Source of the DNA: Lachnoclostridium sp. An14
GTDB taxonomy: Bacteria > Bacillota > Clostridia > Lachnospirales > Lachnospiraceae
Assembly: GCF_002160755.1 (NCBI RefSeq)
Contig: NZ_NFLE01000002.1
Coordinates: 145,094-209,093, forward strand
Direction: 5' to 3'
Length of the DNA stretch: 64,000 nt
The position numbers were made by a program, and so were the translations under genes. The notes beneath the pieces were generated by a model. That model made no database searches. It was not told where the DNA came from and saw nothing but the letters and a program-made list of their open reading frames with translations. Position 1 is the first letter of the stretch; each line of letters opens with the position of its first letter. Below, piece after piece: positions 35,565 to 44,686 of the stretch.

Positions 35565-36608
35565 ATGATAAAACTGGGATTGGACACGGAGAGCCTTCAC
35601 CTGTGGTTTCAGAATAAGCGGATGGATATTTTCGGATTCATCGAGACGGCCCACGAATTCGGCCTGGACGGGGTGATGATCAACATCATCAGCGACTACG
35701 GCTTAGACCCGGAGTGGGGCACCCTGGAAAGCTGTGACCCGGAACACCTTGCCAAAGTAAAGGCGCTCCTGGAAAAGTACCATATGTACGCCGAAATCGC
35801 CACCAAAGGCATCACCTACAGCCATCTGGTAAAGGTGCTGGACGTGGCGGAGGCCATCGGCGCCGACATTATCCGCACCTACATTCCCATCACCTTAAAC
35901 AGCGATCAGGAGCGGAAAACGGGAGGAGAGGGAAAATACGACCTGGGAAAAATCCGTCTGGACTTTGATCCCGCCGTGTTCGACCAGGCAGTGGCCACCC
36001 TCCAGGAAATCATCCCGCAGCTGCAAAAGCGCCGCATCAAGATCGGCCTGGAAAACCACGAGTACGAGACCTCCGAGGAGCTGGTGGACGTGGTGAAACG
36101 GTTAAACAGCCCCTGGATCGGCCTGCACTATGACTTCGGCAATTCCATGATGGCCTGGGAAGACCCGGAAAAGGCGGCCCGCAACATGGCCCCCTACACC
36201 GTGACCACCCATTTTAAAGACCATATCGTCATCCCCTGCCCGGAGGACAAATACGGCTACGTGGTCTGCGGAGTGCCGGCGGGTGAAGGACATATGGATC
36301 TGCCCCGTCTCCTCTCCGTGCTCCTAGACCACTCCTCCATCACCCGTCTGAACGTGGAGATGTGTTATCCTTACTGCGCCCAGTTTAAACGCTCCCCCGG
36401 CGCAGGGGGCATTGATCACGTGGGAGAAGGCTGTTTCGCCGTGGAACCGCCCCTCTTTGACCCCCAGGTGATCCAGCCCAGCCAATACTACTATCCCCAG
36501 GAAATTTCCCAGGAGCTTCTGGAGGAATTTCTGATCAAACAGATGGACGGCGCAAGGGCCAGCGCAGAGTACGCCAAAAAGCTCTGCCGGGAATACGCCG
36601 GCCGCTGA
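35565..36608 (+). CDS. TIM-barrel sugar phosphate isomerase/epimerase-like protein
   Basis: 347 residues, AP endonuclease-2/xylose-isomerase-like barrel. Metal-ligand motifs are visible at the ends of strands: IGLENHEYET (Glu, about 165), LHYDFGNSMM (Asp, about 187), THFKDH (His, about 210), and LNVEMCYPY (Glu, about 264). These are typical of IolE/hydroxypyruvate-isomerase relatives. It likely isomerises a sugar or keto acid inside the cell. Its partners are an MFS importer and a sodium:amino-acid symporter under a DeoR regulator. Substrate unknown. Confidence 0.82.
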   Translation: MIKLGLDTESLHLWFQNKRMDIFGFIETAHEFGLDGVMINIISDYGLDPEWGTLESCDPEHLAKVKALLEKYHMYAEIATKGITYSHLVKVLDVAEAIGADIIRTYIPITLNSDQERKTGGEGKYDLGKIRLDFDPAVFDQAVATLQEIIPQLQKRRIKIGLENHEYETSEELVDVVKRLNSPWIGLHYDFGNSMMAWEDPEKAARNMAPYTVTTHFKDHIVIPCPEDKYGYVVCGVPAGEGHMDLPRLLSVLLDHSSITRLNVEMCYPYCAQFKRSPGAGGIDHVGEGCFAVEPPLFDPQVIQPSQYYYPQEISQELLEEFLIKQMDGARASAEYAKKLCREYAGR

Positions 36609-36629
36609 CTCTGTTAAAGGAGGACCGCC

Positions 36630-37985
36630 ATGGACCAACTGTTTCGCGCTCTGACTGCTTTTGACAACTGGCTTTGGGGCAACTGGCTTTTATTCGTACT
36701 GCTGGGGGTTGGCCTTCTGTACACGGCGGTGACCGGTTTTGTACAGATCCGCCACTTCCCCTACATATTCCGCAAATGCCTGCTGGAACCGTTAAAATCC
36801 CGGCAGGCGGATCCCAGGGAGGCCGGCTCCATTTCCTCTTTTCAGGCACTCTGTACGGCAGTGGCCTCCTGTGTGGGAAGCGGAAACATCATCGGCATTT
36901 CCACTGCCGTCCTGGCCGGCGGCTTGGGCGCCATTTTCTGGATGTGGGTGGCGGCGTTTTTCGGCATGGCCACCAAATACGGGGAAATCATCCTGGGACT
37001 GATGTACCGGGAAAAGGACGAGGACGGCGCCTGGGTGGGCGGCCCCATGTACTACATCAAAAAAGGGCTTAAGGCTCCCTGGCTGGCGGCCCTGTGCGCC
37101 ATATTTATGATCGTTCAGATCATCGGCGGAAACTTCATCCAGTCCAACACCATCAGCGGCGTCATGAAGGAAAGCTTTTCCGTTCCTTACCCGGTCACCG
37201 GGGCGGTCCTGGTGATTTTTATCTTCGTCATCACTCTGGGCGGCTTAAAACGGCTGGCCCATGTGACCCAGCGGCTGGTTCCCTTTATGGCGGGCCTTTA
37301 CGTGGCCGGCGGCCTTCTGATCATCCTGGCAAATATCTCCCTGGTGCCCGGCGTCCTCTCCTCCATCGTAAGAGGGGCCTTCGGCCTGGACGCCATGGCA
37401 GGCGGGGCGGCAGGCAGCATGATCATGGCCATGCAGCGCGGCGTGGCAAGGGGGCTTTACTCCAACGAGGCCGGCGAAGGCTCCGCGCCGGTGATCCACT
37501 CCGCCGCCTCCGTCCGCCATCCGGCCGTACAGGGCATGACCGGCGTGATCGAGGTGTTTCTGGATTCCTTTGTGATCTGCACCATCTCCGGCCTGGTCCT
37601 CGGGGTCACCGGGGTGCTGGAGACAGGCGCCCCCGCCAGCGTGCTGGCGGTCCACGCCTTCGGCTCCATCTGGCCGCCTCTGCGGTATGTGGTGTCCATC
37701 AGCATCCTCATGTTTTCCAGCACCACCCTCATGAGCCAATGGTATTTCGGCTTTGTGGGGCTGAACTACCTCTTTGGACGGCGGGTGGCGGAGAAGTTTA
37801 AATACGTGTTTCCCCTGTTCTGCATCGCCGGGGCCATGGCGGCCATCGACCTGGTGTGGACGATCCAGGACATCGCCCTGGGCCTTCTGACGATTCCCAA
37901 CCTGGTGGCCATGATTTTCCTGTTCCCGAAGGTGCGGGCCGCCTCCAGGGAATTCTGGCAGTCGCCGGAACGGTTTTCTTCTTAA
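36630..37985 (+). CDS. AGCS-family sodium:alanine-type symporter
   Basis: 451 residues from ATG 7 nt after GGAGGA. Family motifs are clear: SSFQALCTAVASCVGSGNIIGIS, AFFGMATKYGEIILGLMYR, GAWVGGPMYYIKKG, and RGVARGLYSNEAGEGSAPVIHSAA. About eleven membrane helices. These carriers bring in alanine, glycine or related small amino acids with Na+. It is an unusual operon partner for a sugar-type isomerase, and may import an amino-acid-like part of the same nutrient. A strong terminator follows. Confidence 0.93.
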   Translation: MDQLFRALTAFDNWLWGNWLLFVLLGVGLLYTAVTGFVQIRHFPYIFRKCLLEPLKSRQADPREAGSISSFQALCTAVASCVGSGNIIGISTAVLAGGLGAIFWMWVAAFFGMATKYGEIILGLMYREKDEDGAWVGGPMYYIKKGLKAPWLAALCAIFMIVQIIGGNFIQSNTISGVMKESFSVPYPVTGAVLVIFIFVITLGGLKRLAHVTQRLVPFMAGLYVAGGLLIILANISLVPGVLSSIVRGAFGLDAMAGGAAGSMIMAMQRGVARGLYSNEAGEGSAPVIHSAASVRHPAVQGMTGVIEVFLDSFVICTISGLVLGVTGVLETGAPASVLAVHAFGSIWPPLRYVVSISILMFSSTTLMSQWYFGFVGLNYLFGRRVAEKFKYVFPLFCIAGAMAAIDLVWTIQDIALGLLTIPNLVAMIFLFPKVRAASREFWQSPERFSS

Positions 37986-38095
37986 GATCGAAGGAAACGG
38001 GCGAGACCGCGCAAAGGGCCATCTTCCTCCGCCCGGAGCCCGTCTCCCCCGGTACTGCCGGTGTGCTGATGGGAAGGAAATGGTTTATGACGTGA

Positions 38096-38136
38096 GGGAT
38101 GTGTGACAAGTTGTTGTCACACATCCCTTTTCTTTG
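38096..38136 (+). terminator. rho-independent terminator
   Basis: Perfect 14-bp stem GGGATGTGTGACAA/TTGTCACACATCCC with GTTG loop, followed by TTTTCTTTG. It ends the MFS operon. The sequence just before it (38005-38095) weakly resembles a degenerate dispersed repeat. Confidence 0.85.
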
Positions 38137-38174
38137 ATTTGTTTGATTATTCTGTGGTTTTGGTTTTGGCCGGA

Positions 38175-39599
38175 CTAGGCCTCCTCTTTCCCCAGCAGCA
38201 CCTCCACTGCCTCCCGCAGGGTTTCTACCTCTCCCACATTCCCTGGGAAAATCACGTAAGGGATTCCGGGAAAAGTGCTCTCGGAACCAGTCTTCCAGAC
38301 CGGGATTCCAAGGCGGATCTGCCCCAGAACCGTGGCCTTTTTCACCCGCAGCGCCTTGGTGCCCACATCACTGGAGGTGATCCCTCCCTTGGCCACCACA
38401 AAGGCCGGAACTACCTTCAGCTTTCCCACCAAGGACTGTACCGCGTCGGAAATCTTTACAGACCGGAGCAGGGCCTGCTCCGGAGTATCTCCTTCCAGGG
38501 ACAGCAGGCGGCGTTTCGTGTAGACTACCACGGTCTTTCCGCCGGCGATGAAGGCCTCCTCCTTTGCCACCGTAGCCTCCACTTCCTTGGCGAAGGCCTC
38601 GTCATCCAGCACCAAATCAGAATTAAACTCCAGAAACTCCACGCCCTCCAGACGCTTTAACTCCTCCAGCTGGCTGGTGGTCTTCTGCGTGTGGGAGCCT
38701 ACCACCACAATCCCGCCATGACTGGTCTCCGTCTTCACCATCTCACTTCTGGTTAAGAGGGCCTTGTCGGAAATTCCCGCAAACTCCTTCACAAACCCGG
38801 CGGCAGTGCGGAACAGATACCGGCGGCCCTGAGCCATGGCCCGATACAGGCAGGTGCAGAAAATCTTCAGATCGCAGGCGTCAACAGCGTTTACCACCAC
38901 CTTGCCGTAATCCTTCACAGCCAGCAGTTTCTCCGTAATCCCTTCGTAGTCCAGCCCCCGCAGCTCCTCCAGCGAAATCTCCGTCACGTCCTCCTTCCGG
39001 TAAACACCGCCGGTTTTTTCCTCTATGTATTCCCGAAGATTGGAGGACCGGTATCCAAAGGTCTTATCCTTCGCGAACTCCGTCTCCCCGGCGGGAATCA
39101 GTTCTTCCCCGTACCGGACATAGTGGACACCGCCTATGGTGAAACGGCCGCCTTCTTTAAAATACGGGCATAAAATCTCCCCGTCCACAGGCCTTCCGCC
39201 CTCCTCCATGGTCTGGCGCAGCAGATCTGTCTCCAGAGGATAATGGCCCCGCAGCGTGGAATCCCCACGGCTTACGATCACATAATCCCGCCCCAGCTCC
39301 CTGGCCACCTCAGCCACAGTCCGCCCGATCTCCAGGTGGGCCCTGGTGGTCTGATCCACTGTAAAGCCTCTGGAATTGGTGAGAATGTAAAACGCCCGAT
39401 TTTCCTCCTCAAACCCCGCCCGGACACTCTCACGGGTCCAGTCCGTATATACGGAAATGCCGTGGACCGTCTGCACGCCGGTGGGATCGTCGTCCAATAC
39501 GATAATCTTATGGTGATCCTTCTGTATCTCCGTTTCCAGAGCCGCTTGGACAGCGGCCCCGTCTACCCTGGGAAATTGTTCCAGTATTTCCGCTCTCAT
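38175..39599 (-). CDS. four-carbon acid sugar kinase (DUF1537, OtnK/DtnK-like)
   Basis: 474 residues. The N-terminal acid-sugar-binding domain starts with KIIVLDDDPTGVQTVHG, and the domain continues with SRGDSTLRGHYPLETDLL. The C-terminal nucleotide-binding domain has the typical VAKGGITSSDVGTKAL and a GIPVWKTG...FPGIPYVIFPGNVG end. Characterised relatives phosphorylate D-threonate, D-erythronate or 2-/3-oxo-tetronates. The usual partner dehydrogenase and OtnC decarboxylase are absent here, while a BKACE enzyme lies 12 nt upstream in the operon. It is the last gene of the TRAP operon. Confidence 0.9.
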   Translation of the reverse strand: MRAEILEQFPRVDGAAVQAALETEIQKDHHKIIVLDDDPTGVQTVHGISVYTDWTRESVRAGFEEENRAFYILTNSRGFTVDQTTRAHLEIGRTVAEVARELGRDYVIVSRGDSTLRGHYPLETDLLRQTMEEGGRPVDGEILCPYFKEGGRFTIGGVHYVRYGEELIPAGETEFAKDKTFGYRSSNLREYIEEKTGGVYRKEDVTEISLEELRGLDYEGITEKLLAVKDYGKVVVNAVDACDLKIFCTCLYRAMAQGRRYLFRTAAGFVKEFAGISDKALLTRSEMVKTETSHGGIVVVGSHTQKTTSQLEELKRLEGVEFLEFNSDLVLDDEAFAKEVEATVAKEEAFIAGGKTVVVYTKRRLLSLEGDTPEQALLRSVKISDAVQSLVGKLKVVPAFVVAKGGITSSDVGTKALRVKKATVLGQIRLGIPVWKTGSESTFPGIPYVIFPGNVGEVETLREAVEVLLGKEEA

Positions 39600-39611
39600 A
39601 TCGTTTCCCCC

Positions 39612-40424
39612 TTATCGGTTGATGTTTAGCCACGCCCTGGCCTCCGCCGGTGTCATGGGCTCCTTGTCCATGGCCCGCAGAAGTTTCACCGTCTTCTCCA
39701 CCAAAGGCACGTTGGTCTCCGCCTGGGTGACGGCGTCCAGATAACGGCTGTCCTCAAAGCCAATGCGGACGGTTTTTGCCCCCATGCCCACAGCTCCCGC
39801 GATCAGGGAAAAATCCCTCCGGTTGGCGTGAGTGATGCCCCAGACAGCCTTTTCCGGGATCATCTGGATCATGGCGGCCAGAGCCTGGGGCGTGGCCGGG
39901 GCCTCGCCCTCATGGCCCAGCACGATACTGAACAGCACCGGCTCCACAAAGGAATATTTCTCCATCAATTTTTTCATCGTCCAGGTGTGGCCAATTTCAA
40001 AGGTCTCCACCTCCGGAGTCTTTTTCTGCTTTAAAATCTCCTGCACGCAGTATTCCACATCGTCGATGGGGTTGCAGTATACCGCCTTTCCCAGGTTCGT
40101 GGAACCCACATTTAAGGAACAGGCCTCCACCAGATCGGAATACAGCGGCACGCACCGCTCTTTCATATTCAGATTAGAGACGCCGCCGGTGGAAACTTCA
40201 ATGATAATGTCCGAATCCCTGCGGATCATCCTTAAAGTCTCCTCCAACAGGCTCATATCCGGAGTCAGATTCCCCTCCTGATCCCGCACGTGCAGGTGAA
40301 CCATAGCGGCTCCTGCCTGGTAGCAGTTATACACGTCCTCCGCGATCTTCTCCGGAATGATCACCTTGTCCGTGGCCGCTACCGGCGCCACCGAGACCAT
40401 TACTTTATTGTCCATATTGCTCAT
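39612..40424 (-). CDS. beta-keto acid cleavage enzyme (BKACE/DUF849, Kce-like)
   Basis: 270 residues. Zinc-binding pattern VHLHVRD (about 44-50) and a late IGFEDSRYL Glu (about 225) match the Kce/BKACE family, along with EVSTGGVSNL and GHEGEAPATPQ. These enzymes cleave a beta-keto acid using acetyl-CoA to give acetoacetate and a new acyl-CoA. The family has many substrates, which depend on residues I cannot model. Operon neighbours (DUF1537 kinase, cupin, TRAP) suggest a hydroxylated or four-carbon keto acid here (inference). Confidence 0.92.
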   Translation of the reverse strand: MSNMDNKVMVSVAPVAATDKVIIPEKIAEDVYNCYQAGAAMVHLHVRDQEGNLTPDMSLLEETLRMIRRDSDIIIEVSTGGVSNLNMKERCVPLYSDLVEACSLNVGSTNLGKAVYCNPIDDVEYCVQEILKQKKTPEVETFEIGHTWTMKKLMEKYSFVEPVLFSIVLGHEGEAPATPQALAAMIQMIPEKAVWGITHANRRDFSLIAGAVGMGAKTVRIGFEDSRYLDAVTQAETNVPLVEKTVKLLRAMDKEPMTPAEARAWLNINR

Positions 40425-40453
40425 CTGATATACAGCCTCCTTCTTCTTCCGTT

Positions 40454-40807
40454 TTACTCATACAGCACCTGGGCGATCAGCACCAGAGGCTCCTGCCCCT
40501 CGCAGGCAATCTCGTGGGTGTCTCCCGGCTGGGCGGCGATCATGTCGCCAGGTTCCAGGTGCTGAGTCTCCCCATTAATTTTATGGACAGCCCGCCCGCT
40601 GACAATCACCATGGTTTCCATTTCCCGCTCATGGGTGTGGCTCCCGATGGTGACGCCGGGTTTTAAGGTGTGACGCACGTAGGCCCTCCCTTTTCCCATC
40701 ATTTCCTCCGGGGCGTATAACAGCTTTTCCATGAAAACGGTTCCCTCCCCGCCCATACAGCCCTCGATGGGAGTCACCTCCAACTCCTGTTTTTTCCTAT
40801 AAATCAT
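40454..40807 (-). CDS. small cupin protein
   Basis: 117 residues, one cupin domain. Metal ligands are visible: GSHTHEREMETMVIVSG (H-x-H, Glu) and LEPGDMIAAQPGDTHEIA (His). GGAGGAGG precedes the ATG. It may be an isomerase, decarboxylase or sensor for the pathway substrate; cupins this small are functionally varied. It lies 29 nt before the BKACE gene. A dispersed repeat separates it from gntR, so a separate promoter is possible. Confidence 0.8.
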   Translation of the reverse strand: MIYRKKQELEVTPIEGCMGGEGTVFMEKLLYAPEEMMGKGRAYVRHTLKPGVTIGSHTHEREMETMVIVSGRAVHKINGETQHLEPGDMIAAQPGDTHEIACEGQEPLVLIAQVLYE

Positions 40808-40870
40808 AACAAGGTCCTCCTCCTATCCATTTTCTCCGCAGCCGGAAACAGTACGCGGCAGAATGACATA

Positions 40871-40997
40871 AAAGTGTACGCAGCAGCGCACACTGGCGCC
40901 GCAGCGCGGCTGCGTAAACAGCCATTTTCCTCTGCGCGGAATGCCCCTCCCGCCGGAGGCTTTTGTGCCATAGGGGACACAGTTTCCTACTACACCA
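40871..40997 (+). repeat. intergenic repeat family, copy D
   Basis: Well-preserved copy: GTGTACGCAGCAGCGCACAC, CGCCGCAGCGCGGCTGCGTA, CAGCCATTTTCCTCTGCGCG, CCTCCCGCCGGAGGCTTTTG, GCCATAGGGGACACAGTTTC. It interrupts the otherwise co-directional operon between gntR and the cupin gene. Confidence 0.8.
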
Positions 40998-41039
40998 GAA
41001 AAGCGGCAGATATTGGTACTCCAACATCTGCCGCCTGTC

Positions 41040-41774
41040 TTATTCGTTCAACTGCATCCAGTAATGGTAATGCTCCTCCACCACCTCGGAGATCTTAGCC
41101 GCGTCCCGCTCCCGCAAAAGCCGCATGATCCTCCGGTGCAGGTCCAAAAATCGCTCCTGGGCCCCCTCAGTGAGAAACCGGTCAATGGTCATGGTTCGGG
41201 AGCGTCGGGTCACCTTGTCCACGTAGTTGCAGATCGCCTCCAGCATGGTATTCTCCGTGATTCCCACGATGGCCATATGAAAGGCCACATCCGTTTCGTA
41301 GATTCGGCGCACCTGCACCTCCTCGGCCTGAAACTCCCGCTCCAGGTCCTCGAATGCCCGCTCAATCTCCTCCATCTTATCATTCTGCATTTCCTCTGCC
41401 TTCAGTTTCTCAATGGCCAGCTGAAGAATCCCCACGTCGATCACCTTCCGAAGTCCGATGATCTGGCTGCTGGCATCCTTCTGCAGAATGATCCCGTAGA
41501 GGACAGGATAAAGCATTTTACTGTCGTATTCCTGGCTGACAAATGTTCCTTCCGCCCGCCGGATGTGGACGACCCCATAGGCCTCCAGTATTTTCACCGC
41601 TTCCCGGACAGAATTTCTTCCGACGCCCATGGAGTCCGCCAATTCGGCCTCCGTCGGCATCTTATCTCCTGGTTTCAGCTCTCCATTGATGATCGCGTTG
41701 GTGATGTTGTCCACGATCTTTGTCACAACGGACTTGCCGCCCACGGATTCTTTCAAAAAACTTCTGGTTTCCAT
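41040..41774 (-). CDS. GntR/FadR-family regulator (FCD domain)
   Basis: 244 residues. The winged HTH (IINGELKPGDKMPTEAELADSMGVGRNSVREAVKILEAYGVVHI) spans about 27-75. The helical FCD ligand domain follows, with metal-binding Asp/His in YETDVAFHMAIV and a later ERFLDLHRRIM. Such regulators respond to organic acids. The gene lies inside the TRAP operon, so it should regulate its own transcription, most likely at the two dyads in front of the racemase gene. Confidence 0.92.
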   Translation of the reverse strand: METRSFLKESVGGKSVVTKIVDNITNAIINGELKPGDKMPTEAELADSMGVGRNSVREAVKILEAYGVVHIRRAEGTFVSQEYDSKMLYPVLYGIILQKDASSQIIGLRKVIDVGILQLAIEKLKAEEMQNDKMEEIERAFEDLEREFQAEEVQVRRIYETDVAFHMAIVGITENTMLEAICNYVDKVTRRSRTMTIDRFLTEGAQERFLDLHRRIMRLLRERDAAKISEVVEEHYHYWMQLNE

Positions 41775-41864
41775 TCTGCCCCTCCTTCACGTTTCATGCT
41801 TTTTAGTATACAACATCTAAAAAGGAGGCGCAATCATTCTTTACCTTTTTTAAGGTTCCTTCCC

Positions 41865-43148
41865 TTAAGCTCCCGGGATCAGGCAGGTGGCCAGCCACGG
41901 TACGTACGTGATCACAAACAGGGCTACCAGGGACATAAGCAGCAGAGGCACCATCTTCCGGCAAATATCCTCGAACTTCACCTGTCCGATGTCCGCGGCC
42001 ACATAAAGGTTGGGGCCCACCGGCGGCGTCACCTGACCGATGGACAGGTTCAGCACTAGGATCACGCCCAGATGGATCATGTTAATATCCAGAGCCTTGG
42101 CGATCGGCATAATAATCGGCACCAGGATGTAAAGGGCACTGGTGTTGTCCATCACGCAGCCTGCGCACAGGAACACGATGTTGATGATGAACAGCATAAC
42201 GTACTTGTTGTCCGTCAGAGTCAGAGCCATCTCCGTCAGAGAGGCGGCGATCCCCTGCTGAGTCAGCACCCAGGAGAAGATCCCGGCATTCATGATGATT
42301 AACAGAATCATACCGGTGGTCTTAGCCGTGGAAAACAGCGTCTCCTTTAACTCCTCCAGATGGAGCTCCTTGTAAATGAACACTCCCACAATGAAACTGT
42401 ACACCACAGCCACTGCCGCGGCTTCCGTGGGAGTAAAAATTCCGGCGTAGATACCGCCCAGCACGATCACCGGGCTTAAAAGTCCCCAGACGGTGTCCAG
42501 GAACATCTTCCAAAGCTCACCGGCAGTGGCCCGCTTGGTATCGCCCTTCCAACCATGCTTTTTCGCCTGGACCCAGACGGCAATACAGAGCATCAGGCCG
42601 AAAATCAGCCCCGGAACGATACCGGATAAGAACAGATCCCCGATGGATTCCCCGGTGATCATACCGTAAATGATAAACGTAATACTGGGCGGAATCACCG
42701 TTCCCAGAGAACCGGAAATGGCGGACAGCGCGCTGGAAAAACCGGCGTCATAGCCCTGGCGTTTCATGGCCGGGATCAGGATAGAACCCATGGCCGCCAC
42801 GGTAGCCGTACCGCTGCCGGAGATCGCCGCGAAAAACAGGGCCGTCACCACAGCCACGTAGCCCAAACCGCCGTGCACCGGGCCGATGGCACTGTCTGCC
42901 AGGCGGATCAGACGTTTGGAAATACCGCCCTTGTCCATAATGGCTCCGGCCAGCACGAACAGGGGGATGGTCAGCAGGGAAAACTTCTGTACCGTGGCCT
43001 GCATCATAGCCGGAACCACGCCCAGAGGAGATCCGGCTGCCAGCAGGGTCAACATACTGGAAACGCCCAGCACAATGGCAATCGGGATGCCGAGGGCGAT
43101 CATAATCGCCATAGAACCAAAGAGAATTGCCGCTGACATACTACTCAC
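41865..43148 (-). CDS. dctM: TRAP transporter large permease
   Basis: 427 residues, twelve or so membrane helices of the DctM (DedA-like/ion transporter) superfamily. It has LGIPIAIVLGVSSMLTLL, FVLAGAIMDKGGISKRLIRLADS, SGSGTATVAAMGSILIPAM, and VTPPVGPNLYVAADI near the end. It overlaps the small-permease gene by 8 nt. With DctQ and DctP it takes up an organic acid using the sodium gradient. Confidence 0.95.
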   Translation of the reverse strand: MSSMSAAILFGSMAIMIALGIPIAIVLGVSSMLTLLAAGSPLGVVPAMMQATVQKFSLLTIPLFVLAGAIMDKGGISKRLIRLADSAIGPVHGGLGYVAVVTALFFAAISGSGTATVAAMGSILIPAMKRQGYDAGFSSALSAISGSLGTVIPPSITFIIYGMITGESIGDLFLSGIVPGLIFGLMLCIAVWVQAKKHGWKGDTKRATAGELWKMFLDTVWGLLSPVIVLGGIYAGIFTPTEAAAVAVVYSFIVGVFIYKELHLEELKETLFSTAKTTGMILLIIMNAGIFSWVLTQQGIAASLTEMALTLTDNKYVMLFIINIVFLCAGCVMDNTSALYILVPIIMPIAKALDINMIHLGVILVLNLSIGQVTPPVGPNLYVAADIGQVKFEDICRKMVPLLLMSLVALFVITYVPWLATCLIPGA

Positions 43149-43623
43149 CCTCCTTCGCTAATTTCACTTCGTACTGCACCATGCGGATAATGGAAAACAC
43201 CGCGGACAGGGGGATCGCAATCCCGATCAGCCACTGAGGCATTTCCAGAACGCCGGTGAGCAGGTTATAGTGATACTGACGATATACCATCTCCACGCCC
43301 CAGATAATCCAGATCGCGTAGTTGGCACAGCAGAGCAGCAGCCGGGCCATCCGATATACCTTTTTCTTCATGCCGATAAATTTGTCAGTCAGATAGTTAA
43401 ATCCCATATGGGAGTTGGTCTTAAATACACTGGCGGAGGCCAGGCAGCAGACCCACACAAACATGGTCGTCACCAGCTCCTGCGTCCAGGACATATTAAA
43501 CCAGGTGATCTTTCTGGAGAACACGTTCATGAACGTGACCAGGGTCATGATAATGAGCGCGATGGAGCAGAGATACTCCTCCAGATTCTCCCAGAAATCG
43601 TGAAACAATCCGTTTTTCTTCAT
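43141..43623 (-). CDS. dctQ: TRAP transporter small permease
   Basis: 160 residues, four membrane helices, with WTQELVTTMFVWVCCLASASVF typical of DctQ. It starts 15 nt after the binding-protein gene and overlaps dctM, in the usual P-Q-M order. Confidence 0.93.
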   Translation of the reverse strand: MKKNGLFHDFWENLEEYLCSIALIIMTLVTFMNVFSRKITWFNMSWTQELVTTMFVWVCCLASASVFKTNSHMGFNYLTDKFIGMKKKVYRMARLLLCCANYAIWIIWGVEMVYRQYHYNLLTGVLEMPQWLIGIAIPLSAVFSIIRMVQYEVKLAKEGE

Positions 43624-43638
43624 CTCATTCTCTCCCCC

Positions 43639-44661
43639 TTACTCTTTGTAGCCGCCGGTAAACAGGTCGATCACGTCCTGTCCCACTTCTGCCGCGTACT
43701 CGTCGTAAATTCCAGCGCAGGTTTCCTGGAAATCAGCCTTCTGTTCCTCGGTCAGCTCCGTAATCGTAGTGCCGCCCTCTCTCAGTTTCTCAATGATCTG
43801 GCTCTCGTTATCTGCCAGATAGTCGTTGCCCCAGTCCAGAGCCTCCGTAGCGCACTCCTGTACTAAAGCCCGGTCCTCCTCAGACAGCTTGTCCGCAGTC
43901 TTCTGGCTCATCACCCAGATGGTGGTGTCCCGGACGCCGTCCCAGAGGGTCACATACTGCTGCACTTCCGCGAACTTGGAGGAATCAAACACGGCGATGG
44001 GATTCTCCTGGCCGTCGATGGTCTTCTGCTGTAAGGAGGTGTACACCTCGGAAAAGTCCATGGCCGTGGGGTTGGCCCCGAAGTAGTCCCGGTACAGAGT
44101 GATAAAGATATTGGCGCTGGGCACACGGATATTCATGCCCTTCAAATCCTCCGGCTTGGTAATTTCCATTTTACTGTTGGAAATCTGGCGGGAACCGGCG
44201 TTGTTGATTCCCAGCATCACCATCTCCATCTCGTTGCACCAGGTGTTCACCTCGTTAAACACCTTTTCGCTGTGGCAGAAGGTGAGAAGATCCTCCTCCG
44301 TGGGGAACAGGAACGGAAGCCAGAAAGCGTAGAACCGCTTGTCAAAGTTGGCAATGTTAGGCGGCGCGCAGGAGTGGATGTCAATATTTCCAGACTGTAC
44401 CAGGGAAATGGCCTGGGTCAAGTCTCCTCCAGAAAGACCGCAGTTGGAATAAACCTCCACATTGATCCTTCCGCCGCTCTTTTCCTCCACCAGACGCTTA
44501 AACTCCATGGCAGTGAGATCGCTGATGGAGCCGGGGCTCTGCGTGTGGGTAAAATGCAGGGTGATTTTTTTGTCCTCCGCCGAACCGCAGGCGGCCAGGG
44601 ACAGCGCCATGGCAGCCGCTAACGCAAGGGCGGCGATCTTCTTCAGTCTTTTCAGAATCAT
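43639..44661 (-). CDS. dctP: TRAP substrate-binding lipoprotein
   Basis: 340 residues. A lipoprotein signal with LAAC lipobox at about residue 24 anchors it outside the membrane. The DctP fold is recognisable: HFTHTQSPGSISDLTAMEFKRLVEEKSGGRINVEVYSNC, DLKGMNIRVPS with the ligand-binding Arg, FSEVYTSLQQKTIDGQENP. It captures the ligand for DctQM. Sequence does not reveal the ligand; operon context suggests a small hydroxy or keto acid. Confidence 0.94.
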   Translation of the reverse strand: MILKRLKKIAALALAAAMALSLAACGSAEDKKITLHFTHTQSPGSISDLTAMEFKRLVEEKSGGRINVEVYSNCGLSGGDLTQAISLVQSGNIDIHSCAPPNIANFDKRFYAFWLPFLFPTEEDLLTFCHSEKVFNEVNTWCNEMEMVMLGINNAGSRQISNSKMEITKPEDLKGMNIRVPSANIFITLYRDYFGANPTAMDFSEVYTSLQQKTIDGQENPIAVFDSSKFAEVQQYVTLWDGVRDTTIWVMSQKTADKLSEEDRALVQECATEALDWGNDYLADNESQIIEKLREGGTTITELTEEQKADFQETCAGIYDEYAAEVGQDVIDLFTGGYKE

Positions 44662-44686
44662 AATTCTTTCCCCCTTTTTCCCTGTG

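Noticed and set aside
38005..38095. Another copy of the dispersed repeat
   Set aside because: Only short GC-rich words match; order and final hairpin are not convincing.
41040..42059. 348-codon plus-strand open frame over gntR
   Set aside because: Antisense to gntR and dctM, with no domain and no start signals.
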